This document shows positions 6,441 to 12,211 of a stretch of 12,418 nt of DNA, piece after piece. Numbering within the stretch: the stretch's first letter is position 1; every line of letters starts with the position of its first letter. Source of the stretch: Anaerolineales bacterium (GTDB taxonomy: Bacteria > Chloroflexota > Anaerolineae > Anaerolineales > E44-bin32); NCBI GenBank assembly GCA_023250385.1, contig JAHFAU010000045.1, positions 1-12,418 on the forward strand. Direction: 5' to 3'. The translations under genes were made by a program, and so were the position numbers. The notes under the pieces were generated by a model. That model saw only the letters and a program-made list of their open reading frames with translations, was not told the origin of the DNA and searched no databases.

Positions 6441-6460
6441 TTTGCAAACCTATTGCAAAA
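6440..6460 (+). repeat. Inverted repeat at the transcript start of the peptide gene (possible operator)
   Basis: TTTTGCAA (6440-6447) and TTGCAAAA (6453-6460) are perfect inverted repeats separated by five nt. Each half contains the self-palindrome TTGCAA, and the two copies are 11 bp apart, about one helix turn. The repeat covers the end of the -10 and the 5' leader directly before the ribosome binding site. A repressor site or a leader hairpin is possible. Confidence 0.5.
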
Positions 6461-6470
6461 GGAGGGAAAG

Positions 6471-6548
6471 GTGGCTAAGGCACGTAGCAAGCCGAAGAAG
6501 AAGACTGCCAAGAAGCGCACCAGTAAGAAGACATCCCGCAAGAAGTAG
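6471..6548 (+). CDS. 25-residue lysine-rich basic peptide
   Basis: From GTG 6471 the frame gives 25 codons and TAG at 6546-6548. It contains 11 Lys and 3 Arg and no acidic or large hydrophobic residue: it begins MAKARSKPKKKTAKK and ends TSRKK. A textbook AGGAGG (6460-6465) precedes the start by five nt, and a strong promoter and a strong terminator flank it, so a translated gene is well supported despite its size. The composition suggests binding to nucleic acid, for example nucleoid or ribosome. Histone H1-like tails and the 26-residue ribosomal protein bTHX of Thermus are comparable in size and charge, but I see no sequence identity. It sits among tRNA genes. I do not recognise a family; function is inference only. 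Confidence 0.75.
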   Translation: MAKARSKPKKKTAKKRTSKKTSRKK

Positions 6549-6568
6549 TAGGTTGAGTTCGGCAAGTC

Positions 6569-6600
6569 AAGCCCGGCCAGATCGATCGGTCGGGCTTTTT
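6569..6600 (+). terminator. Rho-independent terminator of the lysine-rich peptide gene
   Basis: AAGCCCGGCC (6569-6578) pairs with GGTCGGGCTT (6588-6597) with one wobble. The loop is nine nt and a T tract runs to 6600. It lies 20 nt after the stop codon. Confidence 0.9.
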
Positions 6601-6665
6601 CTTTCGCGAGCGCGCGCTTTGCGATCCGAACGCGCAAGTTGTCAGCCGACAATCTGCGAGTCGAC

Positions 6666-6671
6666 TACAAT
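6666..6671 (+). promoter_or_regulatory. -10 element of tRNA(CAT)
   Basis: TACAAT predicts a start near 6678, three nt before the mature tRNA. A TTGTCA at 6639-6644 is 21 nt upstream, too far for a standard -35; it is also part of the inverted repeat TTGTC/GACAA. Confidence 0.5.
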
Positions 6672-6680
6672 CCGATGTGA

Positions 6681-6753
6681 GGGCCCGTAGCTCAGAGGTT
6701 AGAGCGGCCGGCTCATAACCGGTTGGTCGCAGGTTCGAGTCCTGCCGGGCCCA
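6681..6753 (+). tRNA. tRNA with anticodon CAT, probably tRNA-Ile2 (elongator Met is the alternative)
   Basis: A 73-nt cloverleaf: acceptor GGGCCCG/CGGGCCC; D arm GCTC/GAGC; anticodon stem GCCGG/CCGGT with loop CTCATAA (CAT at 6714-6716); T arm GCAGG/CCTGC; discriminator A. The G1-C72 pair rules out initiator tRNA. The GGCTCATAACC…GGTCG…GGTTCGAGTCC pattern matches known tRNA-Ile2 genes, in which C34 is converted to lysidine by TilS to read AUA. Sequence alone does not exclude elongator Met. CCA is not encoded. Confidence 0.93.
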
Positions 6754-6771
6754 TCAATGGAATCGCCTGCG

Positions 6772-6789
6772 GGCGAGGCCCCACTCGCC
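6772..6789 (+). terminator. GC hairpin after tRNA(CAT)
   Basis: GGCGAG (6772-6777) pairs with CTCGCC (6784-6789), and flanking CGCC/GGCG can extend the stem after a four-nt bulge. No T tract follows, so termination would be inefficient. Confidence 0.3.
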
Positions 6790-6811
6790 GGCGGTAGGAG
6801 ACAAGGGGAGT

Positions 6812-6840
6812 TTGGAGTTTGCATCCGAGTGCGCGAGAAT
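6812..6840 (+). promoter_or_regulatory. Putative promoter of the PP2C gene
   Basis: TTGGAG (6812-6817), a 17-nt spacer and GAGAAT (6835-6840) predict a start near 6847, only about four nt before the ATG at 6851. This is moderate support for the ATG over the in-frame TTG at 6812. Confidence 0.4.
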
Positions 6841-6850
6841 AGTTTCCTTC

Positions 6851-7786
6851 ATGACTGAGAACTCAAGCGGCCCGAGGACCAGCCTCTGGCAGCGGGTGTT
6901 GACCTGGCTGCGCGGACCGACGCCGGCTCAGGCAGTAGAGCCGGGTCCCGATCTCGCCGACACCGCACCGCTGACGCCGGAGAGCTTGGAGCAGATTGCT
7001 GCCGTCAGAATGCGGGAGAGTTTGTCGGCCGGCAGCGCCCAATCAGCTGGTCTGGAGCGGGAGACGAATGAAGACACCTTGTTCATGATGTATGGGAGCT
7101 CCTGCGGCGAGGAGGTTGTGCCGGACTTTGGGTTGTTCTGTGTGGCGGACGGTGCCGGCGGGCTCGGGCACGGGGAGCTGGCGAGTGCGATCGCGGTGAA
7201 AACAGTCGTTCGCAATCTGATGGAGGAAGCGCTGCTGACCGCCCTCACCCAGGACAACGAGAACCGCAAAGTTCAGCTCGACGAGCTCGCCCGACAAGCC
7301 TTTGCCCGCGCCAACGACGCGGTTCGGGAGAAGGCAAATGGCGGGGTGACCACGCTGACTGTGGCGATTCTCATGAACCATCAGATGACGATCGGCCACG
7401 TTGGTGACTGCCGGGCATATTTGGTTGAGAACGGGGTGCTTAAGCTGCTGACCCGAGACCACTCTTACTCACAGCGTTTGGTCGAGATCGGTCAGATTAC
7501 GCCCGAAGAAGCACTGGATCATCCGAAGCGCAACCAGCTGTGGAATGCGGTCGGCCAGGGCTCCAACATGGTGGTTGAAGTGAACAGCTATCCGGTCCCC
7601 CGCGGGGGCTATTTGCTCCTGTGCAGCGATGGGCTGTGGGGCGAGATCTCAATGGATGAGGTCAGGTCGGTGTTGGATCTGCACACGGAGCCCAATGAGG
7701 CCTGTGAGGAACTCATTCGGGCCGCGAACGCGGCCGGCGGGCCGGACAATATCTCGGCCCTGTTAGTAGCGTTTGCCAGTTTGTAG
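6851..7786 (+). CDS. PP2C/Stp-type serine/threonine protein phosphatase
   Basis: The 311-residue protein is a Mg/Mn-dependent phosphatase that removes phosphate from Ser/Thr of proteins, usually opposing Hanks-type kinases. Family motifs in order: ERETNED at 69-75, CVADGAGGLGHGE at 97-109 (metal Asp100 and Gly101), GGVTTLTVAIL, IGHVGDCRAY (Asp186), LLTRDHS, LLLCSDGLWG (Asp260) and GGPDNIS (Asp299). All metal-binding aspartates are present, so activity is expected. Residues 1-50 form an N-terminal extension (Pro/Ala/Glu rich) before the catalytic domain. The ATG at 6851 is chosen because the in-frame TTG at 6812 lies inside the likely promoter. There is no Shine-Dalgarno, consistent with a near-leaderless transcript. 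No kinase gene is adjacent in this window. Confidence 0.93.
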   Translation: MTENSSGPRTSLWQRVLTWLRGPTPAQAVEPGPDLADTAPLTPESLEQIAAVRMRESLSAGSAQSAGLERETNEDTLFMMYGSSCGEEVVPDFGLFCVADGAGGLGHGELASAIAVKTVVRNLMEEALLTALTQDNENRKVQLDELARQAFARANDAVREKANGGVTTLTVAILMNHQMTIGHVGDCRAYLVENGVLKLLTRDHSYSQRLVEIGQITPEEALDHPKRNQLWNAVGQGSNMVVEVNSYPVPRGGYLLLCSDGLWGEISMDEVRSVLDLHTEPNEACEELIRAANAAGGPDNISALLVAFASL

Positions 7787-7787
7787 G

Positions 7788-8004
7788 ATGACCGGCGGGC
7801 GCCCCATCGACCGGGTGAGGATCGGAACCGGCCGAGAGATCCATCCCAGCTCGATTCCTTCCTGAGTCAAGCGAACCGCCGAATGTGGGGGGTGCATCCG
7901 GCGGTCCTAAGAGTTTCGGGGCACTACCGTCCGTGTAGGGGGAACACGTGCTCGGTAGTCTTGCTCCCCTAAGACCAGCCCGTAAACGAGCCAGTCCTGA
8001 ACGC
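7788..8004 (-). ncRNA. Unassigned structured RNA candidate (about 215 nt)
   Basis: No protein gene fits this stretch. On the minus strand it forms several stems: an end-closing helix 7990-7996/7790-7796; a 10-pair hairpin 7987-7996/7973-7982; a 13-pair hairpin 7895-7907/7873-7885; a nested hairpin with 7923-7929/7953-7959 and 7932-7936/7944-7948; and a long arm 7806-7825/7832-7855 with a bulge and internal loop. Several pairs are G-U when read on the minus strand and would be A-C mismatches on the plus strand (three in the 10-pair hairpin, two in the 13-pair one, one in the closing helix, one in the long arm). This sets the strand. I find no signature of RNase P RNA, tmRNA, SRP RNA, 5S or a known riboswitch. 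It converges with the PP2C gene and diverges from the LysM gene. No U-tract terminator is seen. Confidence 0.5.
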
Positions 8005-8038
8005 ATCTTATCATACCCCCGGCGGCTTTTTGCATTAA
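8004..8038 (-). promoter_or_regulatory. Putative promoter of the structured RNA
   Basis: On the minus strand TATGAT (8010-8015) is preceded by a weak TTAATG (8033-8038) with 17 nt between. The predicted start is near 8003-8004, just before the 5' arm of the closing helix. Confidence 0.4.
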
Positions 8039-8068
8039 CGGCATATAAAAATCCCTCCGTGAGCCAAG

Positions 8069-8098
8069 TTACCACCCTCAGCCCTCCTATGCTATAGT
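8069..8098 (+). promoter_or_regulatory. Leaderless promoter of the LysM gene
   Basis: TTACCA (8069-8074), an 18-nt spacer and TATAGT (8093-8098) predict a start at 8105-8107, at the ATG. No Shine-Dalgarno exists before this ATG. Confidence 0.55.
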
Positions 8099-8106
8099 CC
8101 GCCGCT

Positions 8107-8844
8107 ATGGGTGGCGTGCGGCGCGCGACCTGGAGACAGTTCATCCCGTTCTTGGGGCTGAACGTTTTGGTCTCGACGCTGACGGTCCTACTGGTCTTGG
8201 CGATTTGGGGCCGAGGCCCGAAGCTGCCAACTCTCCCGCCGACCCCAACTTTCGACGTCAGTGCCCGGCTGGCAAGCGCGATTCCGACCGCTACCGCGAC
8301 CCTGCCTCCCTCCCCAACGCCCGTGACGTACACGGTTCGGCAGGGCGACACCCTCGGGGGTATTGCTCAGGAGCTGGATATCTCCATGGAAAGCCTGATG
8401 GCGGCCAACGGGCTGGCAAATCCGGATGCCCTGGCGGTCGGCCAGGTGCTGGTCATACCCGAGTTGGAAGAATCCGCCACTGCGGTCCCCGAGTCGGAGG
8501 GCGCCGATGCCAGCCCGACCGCGGAAGGATCGCCACAGGTCGTAATCCGGGGTGCGTACGAGCGCGGTGATCTGCAGACTGAGTTCGTGTATCTGGAAAA
8601 CCTGGGCGGGGTGGCGAGCATGTTGGGCTGGACCCTGGACGACGGTGAGGGAAACGTCTTCTCGTTCCCCAGCTTCACCCTCTATAACGGAGGGGGCGTA
8701 AATGTATATACCAGGGCCGGTACCAACTCCGTAATCAACCTGTATTGGGGGTTTGACCAGCCGCTCTGGACTCCGGGCAAATTGATCACCCTGCGCGATG
8801 CCCAAGGCGGGTCGCATTCCCAATTCCAGGTTCCCAGCGGCTAG
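8107..8844 (+). CDS. Membrane-anchored LysM and lamin-tail domain protein
   Basis: The 245-residue protein begins with a basic N-terminus and one membrane segment (about 13-34), followed by a Pro/Thr/Ala-rich spacer, so the rest lies outside the membrane. A LysM domain covers 75-118 (YTVRQGDTLGGIAQEL … VGQVLVIPEL), a fold that binds N-acetylglucosamine polymers such as peptidoglycan. After a low-complexity linker, residues 145-243 match a lamin-tail domain (LTD): GWTLDDGEGNVFSFPSFTLYNGG … VINLYWGFDQPLWTPGKLITLRD. LTDs occur in exported proteins of Chloroflexota and other bacteria; the ligand is unclear. No enzyme domain is present. It is probably an envelope structural or attachment protein. 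It is monocistronic, convergent with tatA and shares a terminator with it. Confidence 0.88.
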   Translation: MGGVRRATWRQFIPFLGLNVLVSTLTVLLVLAIWGRGPKLPTLPPTPTFDVSARLASAIPTATATLPPSPTPVTYTVRQGDTLGGIAQELDISMESLMAANGLANPDALAVGQVLVIPELEESATAVPESEGADASPTAEGSPQVVIRGAYERGDLQTEFVYLENLGGVASMLGWTLDDGEGNVFSFPSFTLYNGGGVNVYTRAGTNSVINLYWGFDQPLWTPGKLITLRDAQGGSHSQFQVPSG

Positions 8845-8872
8845 CTGGCAAGGGCGGCATAAGAAAGAAAAA

Positions 8873-8906
8873 AACCCCGGCACGCATCTAGCCGGGGGTT
8901 TGTTTT
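8873..8906. terminator. Bidirectional terminator between the LysM gene and tatA
   Basis: AACCCCGGC (8873-8881) pairs with GCCGGGGGTT (8891-8900) with one bulged G. An A-rich run lies on the left and TTTGTTTTT on the right, so it can serve both convergent genes. Confidence 0.85.
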
Positions 8907-8949
8907 TCGGGAATTGGGTCAGGCTGAGCGCCCGCCGGAGCTGGCGGGA

Positions 8950-9129
8950 TTATTCAGCCTTATCGTCGGTCGGCTTCTCCTCCGGAGTTTCGTCTTCCTT
9001 CAGACCCTTGCGGAACTCCCGAATACCCCGGCCGAGCTCACCGCCCAGGCGACCTAGCCGTCCGACTCCGAACAGCAGCAACGCAATCAAAAGAATGATG
9101 ATAAGTTCGGTGGGTCCGAAATTCGGCAT
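8950..9129 (-). CDS. tatA: Sec-independent translocase subunit TatA
   Basis: TatA forms the oligomeric pore component of the twin-arginine pathway, which exports folded proteins. The 59-residue protein has the expected layout: short periplasmic N-terminus (MPNFGPTE), one membrane helix (residues 8-20, ELIIILLIALLLF), the FG hinge at 20-21, an amphipathic helix (about 24-44, LGRLGGELGRGIREFRKGL) and a charged acidic tail. The ATG at 9127-9129 is chosen over an in-frame ATG eight codons upstream: a GGAG lies six nt before it, and MPNFGPTEL is the usual TatA start, whereas the upstream part overlaps the leader. No tatC is in the window. It is divergent from dnaX. Confidence 0.93.
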   Translation of the reverse strand: MPNFGPTELIIILLIALLLFGVGRLGRLGGELGRGIREFRKGLKEDETPEEKPTDDKAE

Positions 9130-9148
9130 TGTGCGCTCCGGCCAGGAC

Positions 9149-9161
9149 TCCACCCATTATA
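9149..9161 (-). promoter_or_regulatory. -10 element of tatA
   Basis: On the minus strand TATAAT lies at 9156-9161, predicting a start near 9149 and a 20-nt leader containing GGAG. No clear -35 is visible. The expected -35 zone abuts the dnaX -35, so the two promoters are back to back. Confidence 0.6.
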
Positions 9162-9184
9162 ACGTCAGAATCGGATCGCAATCC

Positions 9185-9213
9185 TTGCAGCGGCCCCGCG
9201 CGTCTGATACACT
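9185..9213 (+). promoter_or_regulatory. Promoter of dnaX-ybaB-recR
   Basis: TTGCAG (9185-9190), a 17-nt spacer and TACACT (9208-9213) predict a start near 9220 and a leader of about 36 nt. No Shine-Dalgarno is evident before the dnaX ATG. Confidence 0.6.
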
Positions 9214-9255
9214 CGCCCACCCACGAGTTTCCGCCGCACCCGAACCGACTTACCG

Positions 9256-10956
9256 ATGACCCAAGTCCTCTACCGAGAGTGGCGACCGCAGACCTGGGAT
9301 GAGGTCATTGGTCAGGACCATGTGGTCCAGACCTTGCGGAACGCGGTCCGGGGTGAGCGGCTGGCCCACGCCTATCTGTTCGCTGGTCCGCGCGGCACTG
9401 GGAAGACCACGACGGCACGCTTGTTGGCCAAAGCGGCCAATTGCCTGGCGGAGGCGCCCGGGGAGCGGCCTTGCAATCGCTGTGGGCGCTGCGTGGCCGT
9501 GAACGCCGGTCGGTTCCTCGATTTGATTGAGATCGATGCGGCCTCCAACACGAGCGTGGATGATGTCCGAGTACTGCGGGAGCGGATCAACTTCTCGCCG
9601 AACGAAGGGCGCTTCAAAGTCTACATCGTGGATGAAGTGCACATGCTGTCTACCGCGGCCTTCAACGCACTGCTGAAAACGCTGGAAGAGCCTCCGGCCC
9701 ACGCCATCTTCATCCTGGCGACCACCGAAGTGCACAAGATCCCGGCCACGGTACTCTCGCGCTGCCAGCGGCACGAGTTTCGTCGGATCCCGGTGGCCCT
9801 GATCTCCGATTACCTGGAACGCCAGATCGCGAAACAAGGTTATCGGCTGGATCGCGGGTCAGTGGACCTCATCGCCCGCCAGTCCACCGGAAGCCTGCGG
9901 GACGCCATCTCGCTGCTGGACACGCTGGTCTCAACCGGCGAGCAGGTGACGCTCTCGCTTGCCCAGCAAGTGCTCGGAACAGCCTCGACCGACGTCGTGT
10001 GGGACCTGCTCGAGACACTGGTGGACGGGAAGACTGGGAAGGGGCTCACGCTGCTCAACTTGGCGCTGGACACGGGGGTGGACCCGCGGCAGCTTGCCCG
10101 GCAGGTAGTGACCGCTCTGCGGACGGTCCTGCTGCTCCAGATGGGTGAGCTACCAACTGAGCTGGCGGCGGAAGGCGATCAGCTCCGCTTGCAGGACCTG
10201 GCGAACCGAATCCAGCTCGACCCGCTGTTGAATGCGTTGCGCGCCTTCAGCCAGGCAACCCGCAGCCAACCCGGCAATTGGCAACCGGGGCTGGCGCTGG
10301 AGCTGGCCTACCTTGAGGCGATTCATCCGGAGCGGGCAAACCCAGACCTGGAGCCCGCCTCGGCCGCCCGGCCCGAGGCGAGCCGTCCGACGTCGGCCGA
10401 CCGAGAGCAGGATCGCCCGCCGGAGGCCGGCCAAGAGCCGAACCGGCCGCAACTAACCGATTCGGACTGGCAGGCCGGGCAGCCGACCCTCCGGTCAGCG
10501 GTGCGGGAGCGGCCGGCCGGCAGGACCCAGATGAGTCCGGCCGGGGCCCGAGAAGGTGGAACTATTGAATTCCAAGCCGTGCTGGATTTGTGGCCCAAAC
10601 TGCTCGCGGCCGCCTACCGTCGCGACCCGCGCGCCCAGGCGCTGCTGAACTCGAGCAAACCAATGGGCGTCAGTGCCGGGGGGCTGGTGTTGGGCTTTCA
10701 GAGCGATCTGCTGCGGGAGAAGATGGAGAAGGGCCACAATTCACAGTTGATCGCGGAGGCCATGGAAGAGGTGCTCGGCGGGCCGCTCGAAGTGCGCTGT
10801 GTGCTCATCGAGGAATGGGAAGCTGGATCTTCCACGACTCCCCCGCCGGTCCAGGAGGGCGGAATGGTTGCCCTGGCGCTGCGTGACCTGGGCGGGCAGG
10901 TTGTGGATTTTGAGCAGCTGCCTCCCCCCGCCGAGGAAGGTGGGGAGCAATTGTGA
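9256..10956 (+). CDS. dnaX: DNA polymerase III subunit gamma/tau
   Basis: DnaX is the ATPase of the clamp loader, which places the beta clamp on primed DNA and ties the replicative polymerases together. The 566-residue protein starts with YREWRPQTWDEVIGQ. Then come Walker A GPRGTGKT (44-51), a four-cysteine zinc site (Cys63, 73, 76, 79), Walker B with DEVH (126-129) and the SRC sensor/arginine-finger motif (168-170). The AAA+ and collar domains reach to about residue 360. A Pro/Glu/Arg-rich linker (about 362-430) leads to a conserved C-terminal domain (440-545) and an acidic tail. I see no A-run or slippery heptamer for making a short gamma form, so one product is likely. The last codon overlaps the ybaB start, indicating coupled translation. 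Confidence 0.97.
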   Translation: MTQVLYREWRPQTWDEVIGQDHVVQTLRNAVRGERLAHAYLFAGPRGTGKTTTARLLAKAANCLAEAPGERPCNRCGRCVAVNAGRFLDLIEIDAASNTSVDDVRVLRERINFSPNEGRFKVYIVDEVHMLSTAAFNALLKTLEEPPAHAIFILATTEVHKIPATVLSRCQRHEFRRIPVALISDYLERQIAKQGYRLDRGSVDLIARQSTGSLRDAISLLDTLVSTGEQVTLSLAQQVLGTASTDVVWDLLETLVDGKTGKGLTLLNLALDTGVDPRQLARQVVTALRTVLLLQMGELPTELAAEGDQLRLQDLANRIQLDPLLNALRAFSQATRSQPGNWQPGLALELAYLEAIHPERANPDLEPASAARPEASRPTSADREQDRPPEAGQEPNRPQLTDSDWQAGQPTLRSAVRERPAGRTQMSPAGAREGGTIEFQAVLDLWPKLLAAAYRRDPRAQALLNSSKPMGVSAGGLVLGFQSDLLREKMEKGHNSQLIAEAMEEVLGGPLEVRCVLIEEWEAGSSTTPPPVQEGGMVALALRDLGGQVVDFEQLPPPAEEGGEQL

Positions 10957-11252
10957 GTGGAGACGAACAGAGTCAAGCTCGGCAGGCCCAGTTGGAAGAC
11001 GAACTGCGCTCAGCCCAGGCCGAATTGGCGGAGAGCCAGGTGGAAGCCACCGCGGGGGATGGCTTGGTCAGGATCGTGATGAGCGGGACCCAGGAATGCC
11101 TGGCGGTTAACATTGCACCCGATCTTCTAAGCTCCCTAGGTACCGAGCAGTTAGAGCAGTTGATCCGGTCCGCGATCAATCAGGCGATCCAGGATTCACA
11201 ACTGATGGCAGCTCGCCGGCTGAGTCCCTTGAGCGGCGCCCTCGATCGGTAG
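10953..11252 (+). CDS. ybaB: YbaB/EbfC family nucleoid-associated protein
   Basis: This family of small dimeric proteins binds DNA and is almost always encoded between dnaX and recR, as here. The 99-residue protein has an N-terminal helix rich in Gln/Glu/Ala (about 6-30), then GLVRIVMSGTQECLAVNIAPDLL (37-59, exceeding the family's core beta sheet), then LEQLIRSAINQAIQDSQ as the C-terminal helix. It starts with GTG overlapping the dnaX stop by four bases (GTGA), with GGAAGGTGGGGAG just upstream as ribosome binding site. It is shorter at the N-terminus than many homologues, which usually begin with a Met/Gln-rich helix. Confidence 0.92.
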   Translation: MSGDEQSQARQAQLEDELRSAQAELAESQVEATAGDGLVRIVMSGTQECLAVNIAPDLLSSLGTEQLEQLIRSAINQAIQDSQLMAARRLSPLSGALDR

Positions 11253-11258
11253 CGCTAA

Positions 11259-11867
11259 GTGAGCGCGGCGCTGCCCCGCCCGGTCGAGCGCTTGATCGAG
11301 GCCTTTTCCCGCTTGCCGGGAATCGGACCCAAAACCGCCTCCCGGTTGGCTTACCATCTCCTGCGCGGCCCAGAGGGCGAGAGCCGCGAACTCGCCCAAG
11401 CACTAGAGGCTGTGCGCCAGGGAACCGTGTTCTGCTCCCAGTGCTTCAATATCACCGCTCGGGAGACCGACCCCTGCGCCATCTGCCAGGATGACGGCCG
11501 GCTAGCTGGTATCCTCTGTGTGGTCGAGGAACCCCTTGACGTGTTGGCCTTTGAGCGGACCGGCAGATACTCCGGCCGCTACCACGTACTGCACGGTGCG
11601 CTTTCGCCGGTGGAGGGAATCGGTCCGGATGATTTGCGGATCCGCGAACTGCTGAAGCGGGTTAGCGACGAAGGCATCCAGGAGTTGATCTTGGCCATGA
11701 ATCCGACCCTGGAGGGTGAGGCCACGACGATGTACTTGAAGGGGCTGCTGGCTGGCAATCCGGTCCGCCTGACGCGGCTGGCTCGGGGCCTGCCGGCGGG
11801 CGGCGATTTGGAGTATGCTGACAGTCGGACCCTGAGCGAGGCCTTGCAGGGGCGCCAGGAATTCTGA
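11259..11867 (+). CDS. recR: Recombination mediator protein RecR
   Basis: RecR works with RecO (and RecF) to load RecA on gapped single-stranded DNA during repair. The 202-residue length is typical. In order: helix-hairpin-helix LPGIGPKTASRLAYHLL (19-35), a zinc finger with Cys59, Cys62, Cys73 and Cys76 (FCSQCFN … DPCAICQD), a TOPRIM domain starting GILCVVEEPLDVLAFE (84-99) and a C-terminal Walker B-like part (ELILAMNPTLEGEATTMYL). GTG start, six nt after the ybaB stop with no clear Shine-Dalgarno, so coupling to ybaB is likely. Its role in repair fits lexA/SOS elsewhere in the window, but no SOS box lies before this operon. The rRNA promoter follows 35 nt after the stop, with no terminator between. 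Confidence 0.97.
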   Translation: MSAALPRPVERLIEAFSRLPGIGPKTASRLAYHLLRGPEGESRELAQALEAVRQGTVFCSQCFNITARETDPCAICQDDGRLAGILCVVEEPLDVLAFERTGRYSGRYHVLHGALSPVEGIGPDDLRIRELLKRVSDEGIQELILAMNPTLEGEATTMYLKGLLAGNPVRLTRLARGLPAGGDLEYADSRTLSEALQGRQEF

Positions 11868-11902
11868 AGCGGGCGATGATTTTAGAGGCCTGGCTTCCGA
11901 CC

Positions 11903-11932
11903 TTGACTTCTGCACCGCGCTTCTACTATAAT
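11903..11932 (+). promoter_or_regulatory. Ribosomal RNA operon promoter
   Basis: TTGACT (11903-11908), an 18-nt spacer and a perfect TATAAT (11927-11932) predict a start near 11939. This is the strongest -10 on the plus strand and lies about 273 nt before the 16S 5' end. Confidence 0.85.
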
Positions 11933-11938
11933 GGAAGC

Positions 11939-12211
11939 AAGAGTTTGAACCGCGGTCTCGCCCACCACTGCGGGAAGACCTGGACAATCTAAAGCGGTCA
12001 GAGACCAGGGTCTGAGAAAGTTCGGACCTGTTCGGTCTACCAGCGAGCCGATGCGTAATGTGCGCGTCGGCAGCTCGCGTCTGGGGTACCCACAGGTTTA
12101 CCCCGGCAGAGGCCCCGCGGTGCACCTTAACAACTGAATAGTGATAGGAAGCCACGACGAAGTTCGGGCTAGTCTCTTGACCTGAACCACATCTACGGAT
12201 GTGGTGAAGAT
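11939..12211 (+). other. Ribosomal RNA operon leader, structured
   Basis: This gene-free transcribed stretch has several hairpins. One is 12043-12055/12063-12078 (GCGAGC/GCTCGC and CGATGCG/CGCGTCG, with a three-nt bulge). A second is 12083-12088/12099-12104 (GGGGTA/TACCCC). A third, 12186-12193/12198-12205, has an eight-pair stem with loop TACG, just before the 16S 5' end. Such leaders guide antitermination and RNase III processing. The partner strand of the 16S processing stem lies outside the window. Confidence 0.75.
12121..12132 (+). promoter_or_regulatory. boxA-like antitermination site
   Basis: TGCACCTTAACA matches the E. coli rrn boxA TGCTCTTTAACA at ten of twelve positions and lies about 80 nt before 16S, as expected for NusB/NusE binding. 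Confidence 0.65.

Noticed and set aside
6639..6652. TTGTC-AGCC-GACAA inverted repeat before tRNA(CAT)
   Set aside because: Arms are only five bp and such repeats are common by chance; too weak to call an operator.
6812..6850. Upstream TTG start for the PP2C protein, adding 13 residues
   Set aside because: The added part lies in the likely promoter and is not needed for the fold; ATG 6851 is a better start.
7845..7872. SRP RNA-like loop on the minus strand (AGGAAGGAA)
   Set aside because: The conserved GGUCAGG…CCGGAAGGAAGCAGC core of bacterial SRP RNA is not matched beyond GGAAGGAA, and the CCGG closing pair is missing. The SRP RNA gene often lies near dnaX, so I looked, but this is not it.
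7788..8004. tmRNA or RNase P RNA
   Set aside because: No alanyl acceptor ends or tag frame for tmRNA, and no GAGGAAAGUCCGGGC or ACAGAAA-type blocks of RNase P; the length also does not fit.
9256..10956. Programmed frameshift in dnaX giving a short gamma subunit
   Set aside because: I found no A-rich slippery heptamer or long A/T run at the expected place after the ATPase domains.
12051..12137. 28-codon open frame in the rRNA leader
   Set aside because: No ribosome binding site, and it overlaps the hairpins and boxA of the leader; a chance frame.
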